A stretch of DNA of 64,000 nucleotides from Paenibacillus aquistagni (lineage in GTDB: Bacteria > Bacillota > Bacilli > Paenibacillales > Paenibacillaceae). Positions 26,487 to 36,307 of the stretch are shown piece after piece (position 1 is the first letter of the stretch; each line of letters begins with the position of its first letter). The DNA lies in assembly GCF_900177815.1 (NCBI RefSeq), contig NZ_FXAZ01000001.1, positions 1,788,301-1,852,300 of the forward strand. Direction: 5' to 3'. The position numbers were made by a program, and so were the translations under genes. The notes under the pieces were generated by a model, which searched no databases, was not told where the DNA came from, and saw nothing but the letters and a program-made list of their open reading frames with translations.

Positions 26487-27671
26487 CTAGAGAATCACGC
26501 CAACGATTACCGCTGACAAAATAGAAGCGAGCGTAGAGCCATAGAGCAGCTTCAAACCAAACTGCGCCACGTCCTCCCCACGCTTCTCATTCAAGGCTTT
26601 GACAGCGCCTGTAATAATCCCAATCGAGCTGAAGTTGGCAAAGCTCACTAAGAATACAGACACCATCCCAACGGTGCGCTCAGACAATCCAACTGCAATA
26701 TCCTTGAAGCTCAGCATCGCCACAAATTCGTTGGTCACAAGCTTCGTAGCCATAATGCCGCCTGCTTGCACCGCTTCTACCCATGGAATCCCCATTACAT
26801 AAGCAATTGGCGCGAAGATATACCCCAAGATCTCCTGAAACGTAATCCCGAAGATGATGCCGAACAGCCCATTAATCATCTCCATGAGAGCGATAAATCC
26901 GATCAGCATCGCACCAACAATAATCGCCACCTTAAAGCCATCCATGACGCTTTCACTAATCATCTGAAAGAAGGATTCTCTTGCACCAAGTTCCTCAACG
27001 ACCGTAACATCTTCCTCCGGTGGCAGCTTGTACGGATTGATTAGATTAGCAATAATGAGCGCGGAGAAGATATTGAGGATAATCGCCACTACCACGTACT
27101 GCGGGGACAGCATCGTCATATAAGCACCAACGATTGCGGCGCTGACGGCACTCATGGCTGATGTGCACAGCGTGTATAAACGGCGCTTCGTAATCACATC
27201 AAGCTGCTTCTTGGTCGTCAGGAACACCTCGGATTGGCCTAGAATAGCAGCCGATACGGCCACATAGTTCTCAAGCTTCCCCATTCCATTAAGCTTGCTC
27301 AGCACAATGCCGATTCCCTTAATAATAAGGGGCAGGATCTTCACATAATTCAAGATCCCAATCAATACAGAGATAAAGACAATCGGAAGCAGCACATCAA
27401 GGAAGAAGGTCGACATCCCTTCATTTTCAAGCCCGCCAAATACAAAGTCCACGCCGGTAATGCCATACTCCATCAGCTTAGCAAAGGTATCGGCAATCAC
27501 CCGGATGATCATAATGCCTGCGCTCGTATTCAGAATAAGAAGCGCTAATAGAATTTGCACGACCAGCATGGCCGTGATGGATTTATATCGAATATCCTTT
27601 CGATTGTTGCTTACCGCATAACCCAATACGAACACAAGCAGCAGTCCGAGCAGCGCAAACACATATTTCAT
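26487..27671 (-). CDS. nupC: Nucleoside permease, NupC/CNT family
   Basis: Proton- or sodium-coupled importer of nucleosides. The 394-residue membrane protein has an N-terminal helix pair (MKYVFALLGLLLVFVLGYAV), a gate domain, and the conserved GILNYVKILPLIIKGIG... GMGKLENYVAVSAAILGQSE segment and ATKLVTNEFVAM motif of concentrative nucleoside transporters. The start at 27671 has GGAGG eight bases upstream. With deoD at 2401 it would give nucleoside uptake and phosphorolysis, though the genes are far apart. A phosphodiesterase gene follows after 111 bases and could supply nucleosides, but cotranscription is only possible, not shown. Confidence 0.93.
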   Translation of the reverse strand: MKYVFALLGLLLVFVLGYAVSNNRKDIRYKSITAMLVVQILLALLILNTSAGIMIIRVIADTFAKLMEYGITGVDFVFGGLENEGMSTFFLDVLLPIVFISVLIGILNYVKILPLIIKGIGIVLSKLNGMGKLENYVAVSAAILGQSEVFLTTKKQLDVITKRRLYTLCTSAMSAVSAAIVGAYMTMLSPQYVVVAIILNIFSALIIANLINPYKLPPEEDVTVVEELGARESFFQMISESVMDGFKVAIIVGAMLIGFIALMEMINGLFGIIFGITFQEILGYIFAPIAYVMGIPWVEAVQAGGIMATKLVTNEFVAMLSFKDIAVGLSERTVGMVSVFLVSFANFSSIGIITGAVKALNEKRGEDVAQFGLKLLYGSTLASILSAVIVGVIL

Positions 27672-27703
27672 CCTTACATCCTCCATCCATTATCAACACA
27701 AAC

Positions 27704-27733
27704 AGGGATACCGTTAAATAACAGTATCCCTTG
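27704..27733 (-). terminator. Hairpin between yqkE and nupC
   Basis: GGGATAC and GTATCCC pair, with further GTT/AAC pairing. The T-rich tail on the minus strand is weak (CTGTTTGTGTT). Confidence 0.55.
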
Positions 27734-27785
27734 ATGGAGTAAAAAATATGTTATGCTGCCTACTGATTCATACCCGTTGACTGGC

Positions 27786-28049
27786 TTACTTGAACTTGCG
27801 CCAATCCGTTTTATCGTTGGCAAGCAAGTACTCAAAATCATTCTCAAGACGCTTTTTCTCCGCCTTGCGCGCCTCTTCCTTCTGCTTAAGCTCTGTGGCT
27901 TTGCGTTCTGCTTCCAAAGACTTAAGCTCATCCGCCTGTGTCTTCAACTTCGTCAAGACATCGCTGCTGAGCAGATCCTTCAGTGTCGCAGCCTTCGGCT
28001 GTGCAGTTGGATCATTCGCCTGAGGCGCCTGTCTTCTATGCTTCGCCAT
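27786..28049 (-). CDS. yqkE: YqkE family protein (DUF3886)
   Basis: An 87-residue, highly charged protein. Residues about 20-75 form one continuous helix or coiled coil rich in Lys, Glu and Ala (LSSDVLTKLKTQADELKSLE, then EARKAEKKRLENDFEYLLAN), ending in DKTDWRKFK. This is the layout of the Bacillus YqkE family, of unknown function. The ATG at 28049 follows GAGAGGTG. Confidence 0.8.
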   Translation of the reverse strand: MAKHRRQAPQANDPTAQPKAATLKDLLSSDVLTKLKTQADELKSLEAERKATELKQKEEARKAEKKRLENDFEYLLANDKTDWRKFK

Positions 28050-28134
28050 GGTAGTCACCTCTCTTTTTTCCTTCCCCAATTATAGCAGATCTTCGCAATC
28101 AAGCAGAAGGATCAAGATACGTGCATAGCTTGGA

Positions 28135-29007
28135 CTAGGCTTCATCCCACAAGCGTCTAAGGTTATCCATGCCAATACGGGAAGCTTCCTTGCATTCTTC
28201 CATTCCTTCAAACTCAATAGTGATGCAGCCATCGTAGCCGGAGTCCTTGATCAGCTTGATAATCTTGCGAACAGGAATATCACCATGACCTAGAATCGCA
28301 CCGCGAAGATAGTTGCCATTCGTCGTGCGGAACCAGTCGCCTCCGCCTGGATTCTCATCATATGGACGGAAGTAGAAGTCCTTGAAGTGAACAAGAGAGG
28401 CATAAGGAAGATTCTTCATCACGCCTACGATTGGATCCTCGTCCGCACACATAAAGTTCCCGATATCGAGCGTTGTTTTAAAGTTTGGACGATTCACCGC
28501 ATGAAGCACACGCTGCACACGATCGCTCGCCTGAACGCTGAATCCATGGTTTTCGATCGTTGTCATAATGCCCTTTGTGGCTGCATAATCTGCAATCAAT
28601 TGGCTGCCTCTTACGATGAGCGGCAAGCTTTCTTCCATCCACTGAATCGTCATCTTCTCTTGCGGCAGCGTAAACGCTGTCACATCATGGCGCATATGCT
28701 TCATGCCGAGACGCTCAATCAGATCCACATGCTCCTTCAAGCGAGCCACTTCCTCTTGGAAGGCTTCCTCTGTCTCCTGCACGAAATTAGCCGGCATGGA
28801 GTAGTTAGACAGCTCAATGCCTGCTTCCTTCGCCTTTTCCCGAACGGCATCCGCAAGCTCAAGATTGTCGACCAGCGTGTACCCGTAAGGAACAATCTCC
28901 ATATGTTCTCCGCCATTGTCTGCAATCCATTGAATCGCGTCAAGGATCGTCATTTCTCCAGACTTAAGCGCATTCAATAAGCTGTACGAGCTCAAACCTA
29001 TCTTCAT
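28135..29007 (-). CDS. Sugar phosphate isomerase/epimerase (xylose isomerase-like TIM barrel)
   Basis: A 290-residue TIM-barrel protein of the AP endonuclease 2/xylose isomerase-like family. Metal-binding residues appear in MTTIENHGF (Glu near residue 150), LDIGNFM (Asp near 180), LVHFKDFYF (His near 210) and ITIEFEGMEE (Glu near 265). Such enzymes isomerise or epimerise sugars or inositol derivatives; the exact substrate is unknown. It starts 12 bases after the galactosidase-like gene, so the two form an operon in which the hydrolase would release a sugar that this enzyme processes. Confidence 0.88.
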   Translation of the reverse strand: MKIGLSSYSLLNALKSGEMTILDAIQWIADNGGEHMEIVPYGYTLVDNLELADAVREKAKEAGIELSNYSMPANFVQETEEAFQEEVARLKEHVDLIERLGMKHMRHDVTAFTLPQEKMTIQWMEESLPLIVRGSQLIADYAATKGIMTTIENHGFSVQASDRVQRVLHAVNRPNFKTTLDIGNFMCADEDPIVGVMKNLPYASLVHFKDFYFRPYDENPGGGDWFRTTNGNYLRGAILGHGDIPVRKIIKLIKDSGYDGCITIEFEGMEECKEASRIGMDNLRRLWDEA

Positions 29008-29019
29008 TGTGCTTCACCT

Positions 29020-31101
29020 CTACCCGTTGTTGTCTGTGATGGTCAGCCAAACTGCATCCTGCGCAGGAATGTTAAGGGTAACACGAATTTGGTGATGTTG
29101 GTCCACATCACATCGATACTCTGTACCCTGTTGATCCCTGACAATAGCTATTTGACTAATACCAGTATAATATATTGGGAGCTCCACTGTCTGTACCATT
29201 TCTGTATTTGTTGGGTTATGGATAACAGCCAATCCCTTAATAAGCAAACGAGGATTCACATGCAGGAGGCCATCATAGCCTCTTCCATCCGGCCTTCTAA
29301 GATGAATCACATCCGATTCAAGGATATCACGATACTGCTTATAGAAGTCTACCCAGCGCTTTACAACCCGCTTCGTTTCTTCCGTATCGTAGACACGGAA
29401 GCCGCGGTACATCGCTTGAACACCAGCCGTAAAATTGTTCCTTAAATGCGCATCATACGCACCCAAGTGTTCACTTAACGGCTCTAGGGTCGAATCGGGT
29501 CCTCCGCCTTGATAGGAAGTAAGCGGCACGAACATCCAGCCCATGCTTGGCGTCTTCTCCCATGTGCCATCGTATATATTTTGCCGGGATAGAATAATTT
29601 GACGCTCTCTAGGCAGCGCCCAGTTCACTTCTCTGTAGCCCATTCCAGCCTTATTGGAGCCCATAAGAAAATACCAATCCGGCACATTCAGATAGATGCC
29701 TTTTGCTCTGCACCATTTATAAAAATCCGTAATTCGCTTCCACTGTCTCCACTGCGAATCCTCTCTTCCTTCATGGCCGGGATGAGCGGTTGAATCACAA
29801 ATGTCCCCTGGATACGAGCCATCATGCTCAAGAACGTCAAAGCCCGTCTCTTCAAAGAAATGCTGGAGCTTCCGAAAATACTCCTGTCCCCACTTACTTT
29901 CTAGACACGGTGAATGAATATAGTACGCGCCATGCGGATTCACGACATCATGCTCTTTGCTAATCGAGCGTGAGGCAAGCAGCGAATAGCCACCAAGCGC
30001 AATTCCTTTTGCATGGGCGTAATCCGCAAGTTCACGCATCAAGGTGAGATATGCAGGATCTTCATTCTCCATATCCAAGCCGCTGCCAAAGGATAAGATC
30101 ACCATTTCAAAGCCGACCTCGGCGCACTGATCAATTGCAGCCTTCACAACCTGCGGCTCGATGCTCTTCACATGAAGCGTGATAGGATTCTCCTGCACCC
30201 ATGGCGCCATCAAGCGGTACATCTTTCGCTGAGCCAGCCCCTTGCGTTCACGATCCATGCTGTCATGAATCAACTCAAAGGTGCGGAAGGTCTCAAACCG
30301 TTCTCCGCTCTCAATCACGGCGTTAGGTCCTATTGGAGGCCTGCTGATCAGCATCGCAGGTGTAAGCCGATCATAATTGACTTGCGTCAGATATTGTGGA
30401 TCTGTGACCCAATGCGTGGTGCAGTTCGCTTTTCGCTGCGCCATTCCTTGAAAGGCGTAATCGCTCTCAACATGAAGATTCGGGTATTCCCAGCGCTCAG
30501 GGGTCTCTACCGGCGAATCCCACTCTACGACAGCGAGGCACTCGCTAATGAAAGCGTTCAGTCGAATGTTTCCGTAACCTTGATTGTGGATCTCGACCCA
30601 CTTGCTTATCAGTGGTATGCCATCATACATTTCATAATGAACCGTTACAGTGAGCCCTTGGAGCACTTCCAGCTTGCTTCTGAACAAGAGCTGTAGAGAC
30701 ACTCCCGAAGCGATCCAAGGCTGCTCTTTCGAGAAGAAGCCAGCTTGGGAAGGAAAGCGAGGCTTTACAATACCGATATCATAACCTGTACATTGAAATG
30801 CATCCGGATGTGTCGTAAGCTCCTCCACCCATTCCTGTGTCAAATAAGCATAGTCTGGCTGACCTACTAATCCTCCGACAGCATGCTCTTGGCCATTCAA
30901 GGTAAGGATTGCTTCTGGCTTTACTCCCCGAATAATCGTTTCTCCTGTCATTAGATTATCAAAGGCCACTGTAGCCGCATTTGGCTCAACCCTCCACGTA
31001 CGTGAGATTAATCCATTGGACACCGTGATTTCCTTCTGCTGTGATGAAATGTTGACCTCTGCTGGATACCCCTCCGGTGCAATAAGCCAATCCTTTTTCA
31101 T
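29020..31101 (-). CDS. Alpha-galactosidase-like glycoside hydrolase (GH36/clan D type)
   Basis: A 693-residue intracellular enzyme without a signal peptide. An N-terminal beta-sandwich (about 1-290) precedes a TIM barrel (about 310-600) with the retaining nucleophile candidate Asp in FDVLEHDGSYPGD near residue 425, and a C-terminal beta domain. The plan is that of GH36-like alpha-galactosidases, but the family is diverse and the linkage cannot be assigned from sequence. The ATG at 31101 has GGAGG seven bases upstream. It is the first gene of an operon with the downstream isomerase. Confidence 0.82.
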   Translation of the reverse strand: MKKDWLIAPEGYPAEVNISSQQKEITVSNGLISRTWRVEPNAATVAFDNLMTGETIIRGVKPEAILTLNGQEHAVGGLVGQPDYAYLTQEWVEELTTHPDAFQCTGYDIGIVKPRFPSQAGFFSKEQPWIASGVSLQLLFRSKLEVLQGLTVTVHYEMYDGIPLISKWVEIHNQGYGNIRLNAFISECLAVVEWDSPVETPERWEYPNLHVESDYAFQGMAQRKANCTTHWVTDPQYLTQVNYDRLTPAMLISRPPIGPNAVIESGERFETFRTFELIHDSMDRERKGLAQRKMYRLMAPWVQENPITLHVKSIEPQVVKAAIDQCAEVGFEMVILSFGSGLDMENEDPAYLTLMRELADYAHAKGIALGGYSLLASRSISKEHDVVNPHGAYYIHSPCLESKWGQEYFRKLQHFFEETGFDVLEHDGSYPGDICDSTAHPGHEGREDSQWRQWKRITDFYKWCRAKGIYLNVPDWYFLMGSNKAGMGYREVNWALPRERQIILSRQNIYDGTWEKTPSMGWMFVPLTSYQGGGPDSTLEPLSEHLGAYDAHLRNNFTAGVQAMYRGFRVYDTEETKRVVKRWVDFYKQYRDILESDVIHLRRPDGRGYDGLLHVNPRLLIKGLAVIHNPTNTEMVQTVELPIYYTGISQIAIVRDQQGTEYRCDVDQHHQIRVTLNIPAQDAVWLTITDNNG

Positions 31102-31226
31102 CTGCTTTCCTCCCATCAATAAAACTAACTTGCAGGTTACGGCTTGCTTATGAGCTGAATAAGAAGCAACTTCGGTTCCGCATGCGTACTATGTATCAAT
31201 TCATCATGTCAAGTGAGGTGCTTCCA

Positions 31227-31430
31227 ATGAACGGACTATTTGGCATCTTGTTTCTCTTGCTGGGTGTCTTCGGGCTGGTTACGCCGCGCTTAGCTTGGTA
31301 CATTAGCATGGGCTGGCGCGTAGAGGATCAAGAACCTAGCCATGCTGCCTTAATGCTTCAGCGTGTTACAGGTGTGTTCGCCGCCGTGATCGGACTCGTG
31401 CTGCTGCTTCTCAGTTTCTCAACTGTATAG
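31227..31430 (+). CDS. Small DUF6199-type membrane protein
   Basis: A 67-residue protein with two membrane helices (about 3-22 and 44-64) and a short polar loop containing PRLAWYISMGWRVEDQEPS, which matches the DUF6199 pattern. The function is unknown. The ATG at 31227 has GAGGTG nine bases upstream; earlier in-frame starts have no site. It is divergent from the galactosidase gene and lies 57 bases before the deacylase gene, so the two may be cotranscribed. Confidence 0.7.
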   Translation: MNGLFGILFLLLGVFGLVTPRLAWYISMGWRVEDQEPSHAALMLQRVTGVFAAVIGLVLLLLSFSTV

Positions 31431-31487
31431 CCGATAGCCGAGCTATTCTGTCATCTGACAGCAACATCATCATAGGGAGGATCATGG

Positions 31488-32174
31488 ATGCGAATAACGA
31501 AGCACAGCCTTGCAGGCAATACCCCTTACTCCACCCCATATTATGTGGTCGAGAGTAAACGTCCTGGACCGGTTGTGATGATAACCGCAGGCGTCCACGG
31601 CAATGAAGTCGGCAGCATACTAGCTGCTAAAAAACTGATTGAACAGCTTCAAAATCATGAGGTCAGCATTCGCTCAGGAACACTCGTCCTTGTCCCTGTA
31701 GTTAACCAGCAGGCATACCGCAAAAGAATACGAGGCAAGCCAGATCTCAATCGAACCTTCCCGACAAAAGCAGGGGGGACAGCAGCTCATCCGCTATCCC
31801 AAGCCCTGCTTCGCCTTGCAAAGCGATATAAGCCCTCATGGGTATTTGACCTTCATGAAGCCAATGGCTACTCCAATGTGAACAAGCGCGTGCTGGGACA
31901 ATCATTGCTTACGCATAAACAAAGCCAAGCCATGCGTGCCGTCCAACAGGTCAAGCGGCACTTGAATCGCTCGATAGAGGGCCGCACTCGCAAATTCACG
32001 ATCATTAAGCGGCACAAGCAGGGAAGCTTTCGAACAGCTGCAGCAAAGCTGCTGCGCTGTAGAGCGGTTACCGTTGAGACCTCATGGGAAATGCCCTTAA
32101 CGACTCGTATCCAGTATCAGCGGCGAATCGTTGCTTGCTTTATGAGAAAAGCAGGTATTCAAATTACAGAATAA
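31488..32174 (+). CDS. Zinc-dependent AstE/AspA-type deacylase (M14-like)
   Basis: A 228-residue hydrolase of the succinylglutamate desuccinylase/aspartoacylase family. Zinc ligands are in AGVHGNEVGS (His, Glu near residues 38-41) and the third His in VFDLHEANGY near 123. Substrate-binding DLNRTFP is near 86 and a catalytic-type Glu in AVTVETSWEM near 195. The substrate may be an N-acylated amino acid or small peptide; it is not known. The start follows GGGAGG with good spacing. A perfect hairpin follows ten bases after the stop. Confidence 0.83.
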   Translation: MRITKHSLAGNTPYSTPYYVVESKRPGPVVMITAGVHGNEVGSILAAKKLIEQLQNHEVSIRSGTLVLVPVVNQQAYRKRIRGKPDLNRTFPTKAGGTAAHPLSQALLRLAKRYKPSWVFDLHEANGYSNVNKRVLGQSLLTHKQSQAMRAVQQVKRHLNRSIEGRTRKFTIIKRHKQGSFRTAAAKLLRCRAVTVETSWEMPLTTRIQYQRRIVACFMRKAGIQITE

Positions 32175-32183
32175 TGGAGCAGT

Positions 32184-32214
32184 TGAGGCTGTGACTTAAG
32201 AAGACACAGCCTCA
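32184..32214. terminator. Hairpin after the deacylase gene
   Basis: TGAGGCTGTG (32184-32193) and CACAGCCTCA (32205-32214) are perfectly complementary. It lies between converging genes; the T-run is poor. Confidence 0.7.
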
Positions 32215-32233
32215 CTCCTTAGTTGTTCACCTG

Positions 32234-32371
32234 TCATCGTTCCGTTATCCGATCATCATCATCCTGCTCCCACTTGCGTGAATACGCTTTGTTTGTAATC
32301 CAAAACGTAGGCCATGCAATCAGCACGACAATGACTGCTGATGCGATCCAAATCCAAGTTGGGACCCCCAC
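32234..32371 (-). CDS. 45-residue single-pass membrane protein
   Basis: A short gene starting at GTG (32371) with GAAGGAGG eight bases upstream. The product has one membrane helix (WIWIASAVIVVLIAWPTFWI, residues 6-25) and a charged C-terminal tail (NKAYSRKWEQDDDDRITER). I do not recognise it. A 28-base inverted repeat with a candidate -10 element next to it lies at 32401-32440, so the gene appears regulated, which supports its being real. Confidence 0.6.
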   Translation of the reverse strand: MGVPTWIWIASAVIVVLIAWPTFWITNKAYSRKWEQDDDDRITER

Positions 32372-32400
32372 AGGCAGAACCTCCTTCATCTCTTAAGTCC

Positions 32401-32440
32401 AGATTGTAAAATTAACCATTTACAATCTTTCCCTATCATA
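32401..32440 (-). promoter_or_regulatory. Inverted-repeat operator and promoter of the small membrane protein gene
   Basis: AGATTGTAAA (32401-32410) and TTTACAATCT (32419-32428) are perfectly complementary across an 8-base spacer. On the minus strand TATGAT (-10, 32440-32435) with a poor TTGCTA -35 seventeen bases upstream would start transcription inside the repeat. The binding protein is unknown. Confidence 0.5.
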
Positions 32441-32588
32441 GTACACCCCTTTATCCCTAGCAATGCACAAATCCATGAACACTACATTCGAATACATTCG
32501 TCATGAGACAAGAGCAGTTCTGCCATCAAGAGAGGCTAGAAGCTGCCAGACTTTATCAGCCAACAGCTTCAGCTCCTTCTGATTAGTC

Positions 32589-35500
32589 CTACTCTATAAT
32601 AAGTACCGGGCGCTTAGCTGGATCTGGGTCTTCCTTCGAACCGTATATCATCCAGCCGAGCGAGCCGTAATTTTGAAGTTGATTCAGTTGAATGGACCAT
32701 GTACGCTCACCCTGCAGGGCACTTCGCACTGCATCGGTTACGTCAACCATAATCTCGCTGCCAGCAGCAGACACAAGATAAGTTGCCACGATATCAGCTG
32801 CCGCTGGTTTATTGCTCCAAGTCATCGTCTCTTCTGTCCAATTATCGTTCTCCACTTCATAGATCGCACCTGTCGTATGGTCCATTCCAATGCTCTTCGG
32901 AACGAGCCTTAGGTGTGCACGATGAATCTCGCTTGGAAGCGAGGCAAGATCAAATTGCAGGTACGATACACGGTTGTAGCCTGAGTTGCTGTCATTTTTG
33001 ACAACGAGATCGGAAGAGGTGCCGTAATTCGTATTGGCGTAGGAGCCGTTGCGCACATAGACGTCCTGTGCAGGAAGGAGAGAATAGGACTCTTTTTCAA
33101 GCAGCAGCACAGGATGGTACTGCACATTCTCATGCTCCCTTGAAGCATAAGTCACATCTCCCTTTTGCCCTTGGTTTGTAGGCGCGGTTATTCTTAAGGA
33201 TAATAATCCATCTGCTGACAACACCTCGTATACTGCGCTTGTCACATCAATCTCCACCGAAGCATATGCAGGCGGAGCAGTCCATGCTGCGATGGCCTCC
33301 TCTGCCGCAGGTTGATTGTTCCAAGTCATTGTCGTCTCGCCCCATTGGGGATGCCGAATAAGCTCGGCCTGCTGCATAATCCCGCTCTGGCCAACACCGA
33401 CTGGCACGAGTCGAAGCTTCGCAGACAGCAGCGTACCCTCGAAGTCCGAGATATCAAAGGTAAGAAAGCTTCTGCGATGATAGCCTGTACCATCGTTTTT
33501 AACAACCAATCCGCCATCACTTCCGTAATTGGCATTCGCATAAGAGCCATTACGAACATAGGTATCCGCTATCGGAGAAAAGGCTTTGATATTGGCAAGT
33601 GTGACGGCCTGCTCATTGGAGCGCGCACTATCGCCTGCTGCATTGCTCGCAATGACTGTAAAGTAATACGTGGAGCGGTTGGATAGTCCTGTAATCGTAT
33701 AGCGGTTCTCTCCCCCGCTCACGCTTGTGACCGGAACGACTTGTGTATATTGCCCTGCCTGCGTGCCATACTCAATGCGATATCCGGTTGCTCTGCTGGC
33801 CGCACTCCAAGTCAAGGTTACACTTCCATCTCCTGCTGCTGCATCGATAATGGAAGGAGACGCTGGAACGGTACCACTTTGTCCCTTGCTGAGCTTGATA
33901 TGGAACGTCTTTCCAATCGCTCCAGCTGTGTCGATCTCGACAATCGTTGTCGGAGCAAATTGCTTAATGGTTACCCCTTCTTCAATAGCTATTGCCCCTT
34001 GAGTCGGTTGATGGAGCTCCACTACAATCGAACCGCCATTGACATGCGTCGGATCAGCGACGGCAAGCTCTACACTCGATGCCTCTTCTTGCACCGTGAT
34101 GGAAGATTTCTTGCTGCTCGTTAGATAAGGCTTTTCATCGAGTTCAAGGGTCTTCACACTATCGGTCCAGAAGTTCGCTCCGACAACCTGCATCTCTGTA
34201 TCCTGCACCGCATGCACAGCACTGGACTGCTCCAGCACCTTGTGCGACGGATGAAGTGCATAATCCTCCGTCTCTGCCGTTGATGCTCCTGGAAGCAATA
34301 CATATTCATACTTGGCCCCTGCAGGGTCTACACCAGCAGGGATCGCAAGGCTCAGATAATGAGCCGTTAGCGTATCCGTTGAACCGTCCACATTGAGATC
34401 GTTCCAAGAGCCTGTCCTTGTCTCCCGAAGTCCTGTTATCGTTTGTTCATTTGGGAAGACATAGCCGATATTCGAATCTGCATCACCACCCGACAGATGT
34501 GCCCAGCGAACGTTGTTCATGACCTCATTCCAGCCAGCAGCAGCCGGCTTAACAGCGCCATTCACCACAAGCGCATTCGAGCCGCTGTCATTAAGCTTAC
34601 GGTTCTCCACGATGGTTTCAACGCTTCTACCGCCTGTATCGGAGATGTCTGAACCGATCGCAATCACTTTATCCCCAAACAAAAACCATGACTTTTTGCC
34701 TGCTAGCGGCGAGCCCGTATTGCTCGACATGCTGAACTGCATGCCTGCTGTACCCGCTGAGCCGTCTGTATAAGAGCCTCCTGCCCAATTCGAGGTATTG
34801 TATTTGAAGGAGCTAAGTGTTCCGGTTGATCCATCCGTTGTTGTCCCTGGCAAGCGAACAGCATCGACAGTAGGCCAGTAAGCGCCTGAGTATTGGGTTT
34901 GATCGCCATTGTACAAATACAGTGCTCCCGCTCCCTGCCACCAAGGCTTCTTATTCTCTCCATTGCCATATTCCATGGCGGAGATGCGTGTTGAAAACAT
35001 CGCGACAGCGACCGCAAAGTCAGGCCGCAGATGCAATGCTCTCTCCATTCCTCCGAATACATGTGTATCAATGAGAGGCTCTGCCGGCGTTACCGCTTGA
35101 TCTTCCAACAGCTGTTTCACATTCATCGCATGAAAGATCGTTAATCCTTCTGTATACGAATTAAACGTCGTATCAGCCAACATTTGTCCTTTCGTTATCG
35201 CTCGCACACGGCCTGCATCTGGTTCCGCAAGCCCATTGGCAAGCAGGGCCATAGAAGCTAGGATGCTTCTTCCTGCCTGATGATCCTGTGAATTCTGGCG
35301 AGATACAGCACGTCCGCGCACATTGTCCATCATCGCCCCTTTATAGAAGAACGGCTGATAGGCTTCCTCCACCCAACGCATGACGTTGGCCATATTCGGA
35401 TCTGTAATGCTCCAGCTCGAATCGCCAAGCAAATAGATCAGCTTAGCCATATCCGCTATTAGTACAGCGCCATAGCTTCCTGTATAAGCGACAACATCAT

Positions 35501-36290
35501 GCTGAATGAAGGATCCGTCCTCGTAGAAGCCATCACCATCTTTGACATAGAGAAGCACTTGGCTGATCGCATCTCTCCCTTGCTCAAGCTTCAACGAAGA
35601 CTTGGCAATAATGCCGCGCAGGGATACGATCAATGCCTTATCAAGACGATTGGCACCAGTCTCTGTTAATGAAGGATAATTCGTACGATAAGTTGGGTCA
35701 GGAACGAAGCGGTCCAATACCTTGACATAATTGGCGATCTGATTGCTGGACAATTGATCATGGACAAGGATCATCGTATCCGACAGATTCATGGGTGCCC
35801 CGATCTCCCAATGCCACCAGTTGCCCGTCTCACTCTTCGTCTCGTTGTACTTATTGGCATACATCCAATCCAACGCTTGAAGGATATCGCTAACTAACTG
35901 AGCATTGCCTTGTAAGGCAGAACCCGTTGTTGCATAAGCAATCGCCATCTCACGCAAGCGAACATAGTTCGCGGATATCGTTGCGGGATCGCTCCAAGCG
36001 GACAAGTCACTCCACAAATAGCTTCGTGTTCCGCTCTTAACCATCGTCGACCAGTGATTATTCACATTCGTGTCCAGCTGCTGAAGGCTTGCGGACACGA
36101 CAGGATCATTCAGATCGATATCGCTGCCCCCAGTGAGATAGGCGGACCATCTCTCCTGTAATGGCGTGAACGCGTCTGCCGCTTCAGCAGCAGGTGCATA
36201 AGATGCAAAAAATAACGGATATACGATGAGCAGCGACAGCAGACTGTGAAGAACGCGGCGTGAATTCAAATGTTCAAACAAATCATTCAT
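32589..36290 (-). CDS. Secreted polysaccharide lyase family 8 enzyme with FN3 and DNRLRE modules
   Basis: A 1233-residue exported lyase. A long signal peptide (about 1-37, ending APAAEA) precedes a PL8 alpha/alpha toroid (about 40-370) with NWWHWEIGAPMNLSD near residue 157, the catalytic His and Tyr in SFIQHDVVAYTGSYG near 264-270 and Arg in NVRGRAVSRQ near 325. Central and C-terminal beta-sandwich domains reach about residue 810, then one FN3 domain (about 815-900) and two DNRLRE/CBM96-like repeats (about 905-1070 and 1075-1233). PL8 members cut hyaluronan, chondroitin, xanthan or related uronate polymers; the substrate is not settled here. The start follows GGAGGGG. Confidence 0.92.
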   Translation of the reverse strand: MNDLFEHLNSRRVLHSLLSLLIVYPLFFASYAPAAEAADAFTPLQERWSAYLTGGSDIDLNDPVVSASLQQLDTNVNNHWSTMVKSGTRSYLWSDLSAWSDPATISANYVRLREMAIAYATTGSALQGNAQLVSDILQALDWMYANKYNETKSETGNWWHWEIGAPMNLSDTMILVHDQLSSNQIANYVKVLDRFVPDPTYRTNYPSLTETGANRLDKALIVSLRGIIAKSSLKLEQGRDAISQVLLYVKDGDGFYEDGSFIQHDVVAYTGSYGAVLIADMAKLIYLLGDSSWSITDPNMANVMRWVEEAYQPFFYKGAMMDNVRGRAVSRQNSQDHQAGRSILASMALLANGLAEPDAGRVRAITKGQMLADTTFNSYTEGLTIFHAMNVKQLLEDQAVTPAEPLIDTHVFGGMERALHLRPDFAVAVAMFSTRISAMEYGNGENKKPWWQGAGALYLYNGDQTQYSGAYWPTVDAVRLPGTTTDGSTGTLSSFKYNTSNWAGGSYTDGSAGTAGMQFSMSSNTGSPLAGKKSWFLFGDKVIAIGSDISDTGGRSVETIVENRKLNDSGSNALVVNGAVKPAAAGWNEVMNNVRWAHLSGGDADSNIGYVFPNEQTITGLRETRTGSWNDLNVDGSTDTLTAHYLSLAIPAGVDPAGAKYEYVLLPGASTAETEDYALHPSHKVLEQSSAVHAVQDTEMQVVGANFWTDSVKTLELDEKPYLTSSKKSSITVQEEASSVELAVADPTHVNGGSIVVELHQPTQGAIAIEEGVTIKQFAPTTIVEIDTAGAIGKTFHIKLSKGQSGTVPASPSIIDAAAGDGSVTLTWSAASRATGYRIEYGTQAGQYTQVVPVTSVSGGENRYTITGLSNRSTYYFTVIASNAAGDSARSNEQAVTLANIKAFSPIADTYVRNGSYANANYGSDGGLVVKNDGTGYHRRSFLTFDISDFEGTLLSAKLRLVPVGVGQSGIMQQAELIRHPQWGETTMTWNNQPAAEEAIAAWTAPPAYASVEIDVTSAVYEVLSADGLLSLRITAPTNQGQKGDVTYASREHENVQYHPVLLLEKESYSLLPAQDVYVRNGSYANTNYGTSSDLVVKNDSNSGYNRVSYLQFDLASLPSEIHRAHLRLVPKSIGMDHTTGAIYEVENDNWTEETMTWSNKPAAADIVATYLVSAAGSEIMVDVTDAVRSALQGERTWSIQLNQLQNYGSLGWMIYGSKEDPDPAKRPVLIIE

Positions 36291-36307
36291 GATTTCCCCT
36301 CCAGTTT

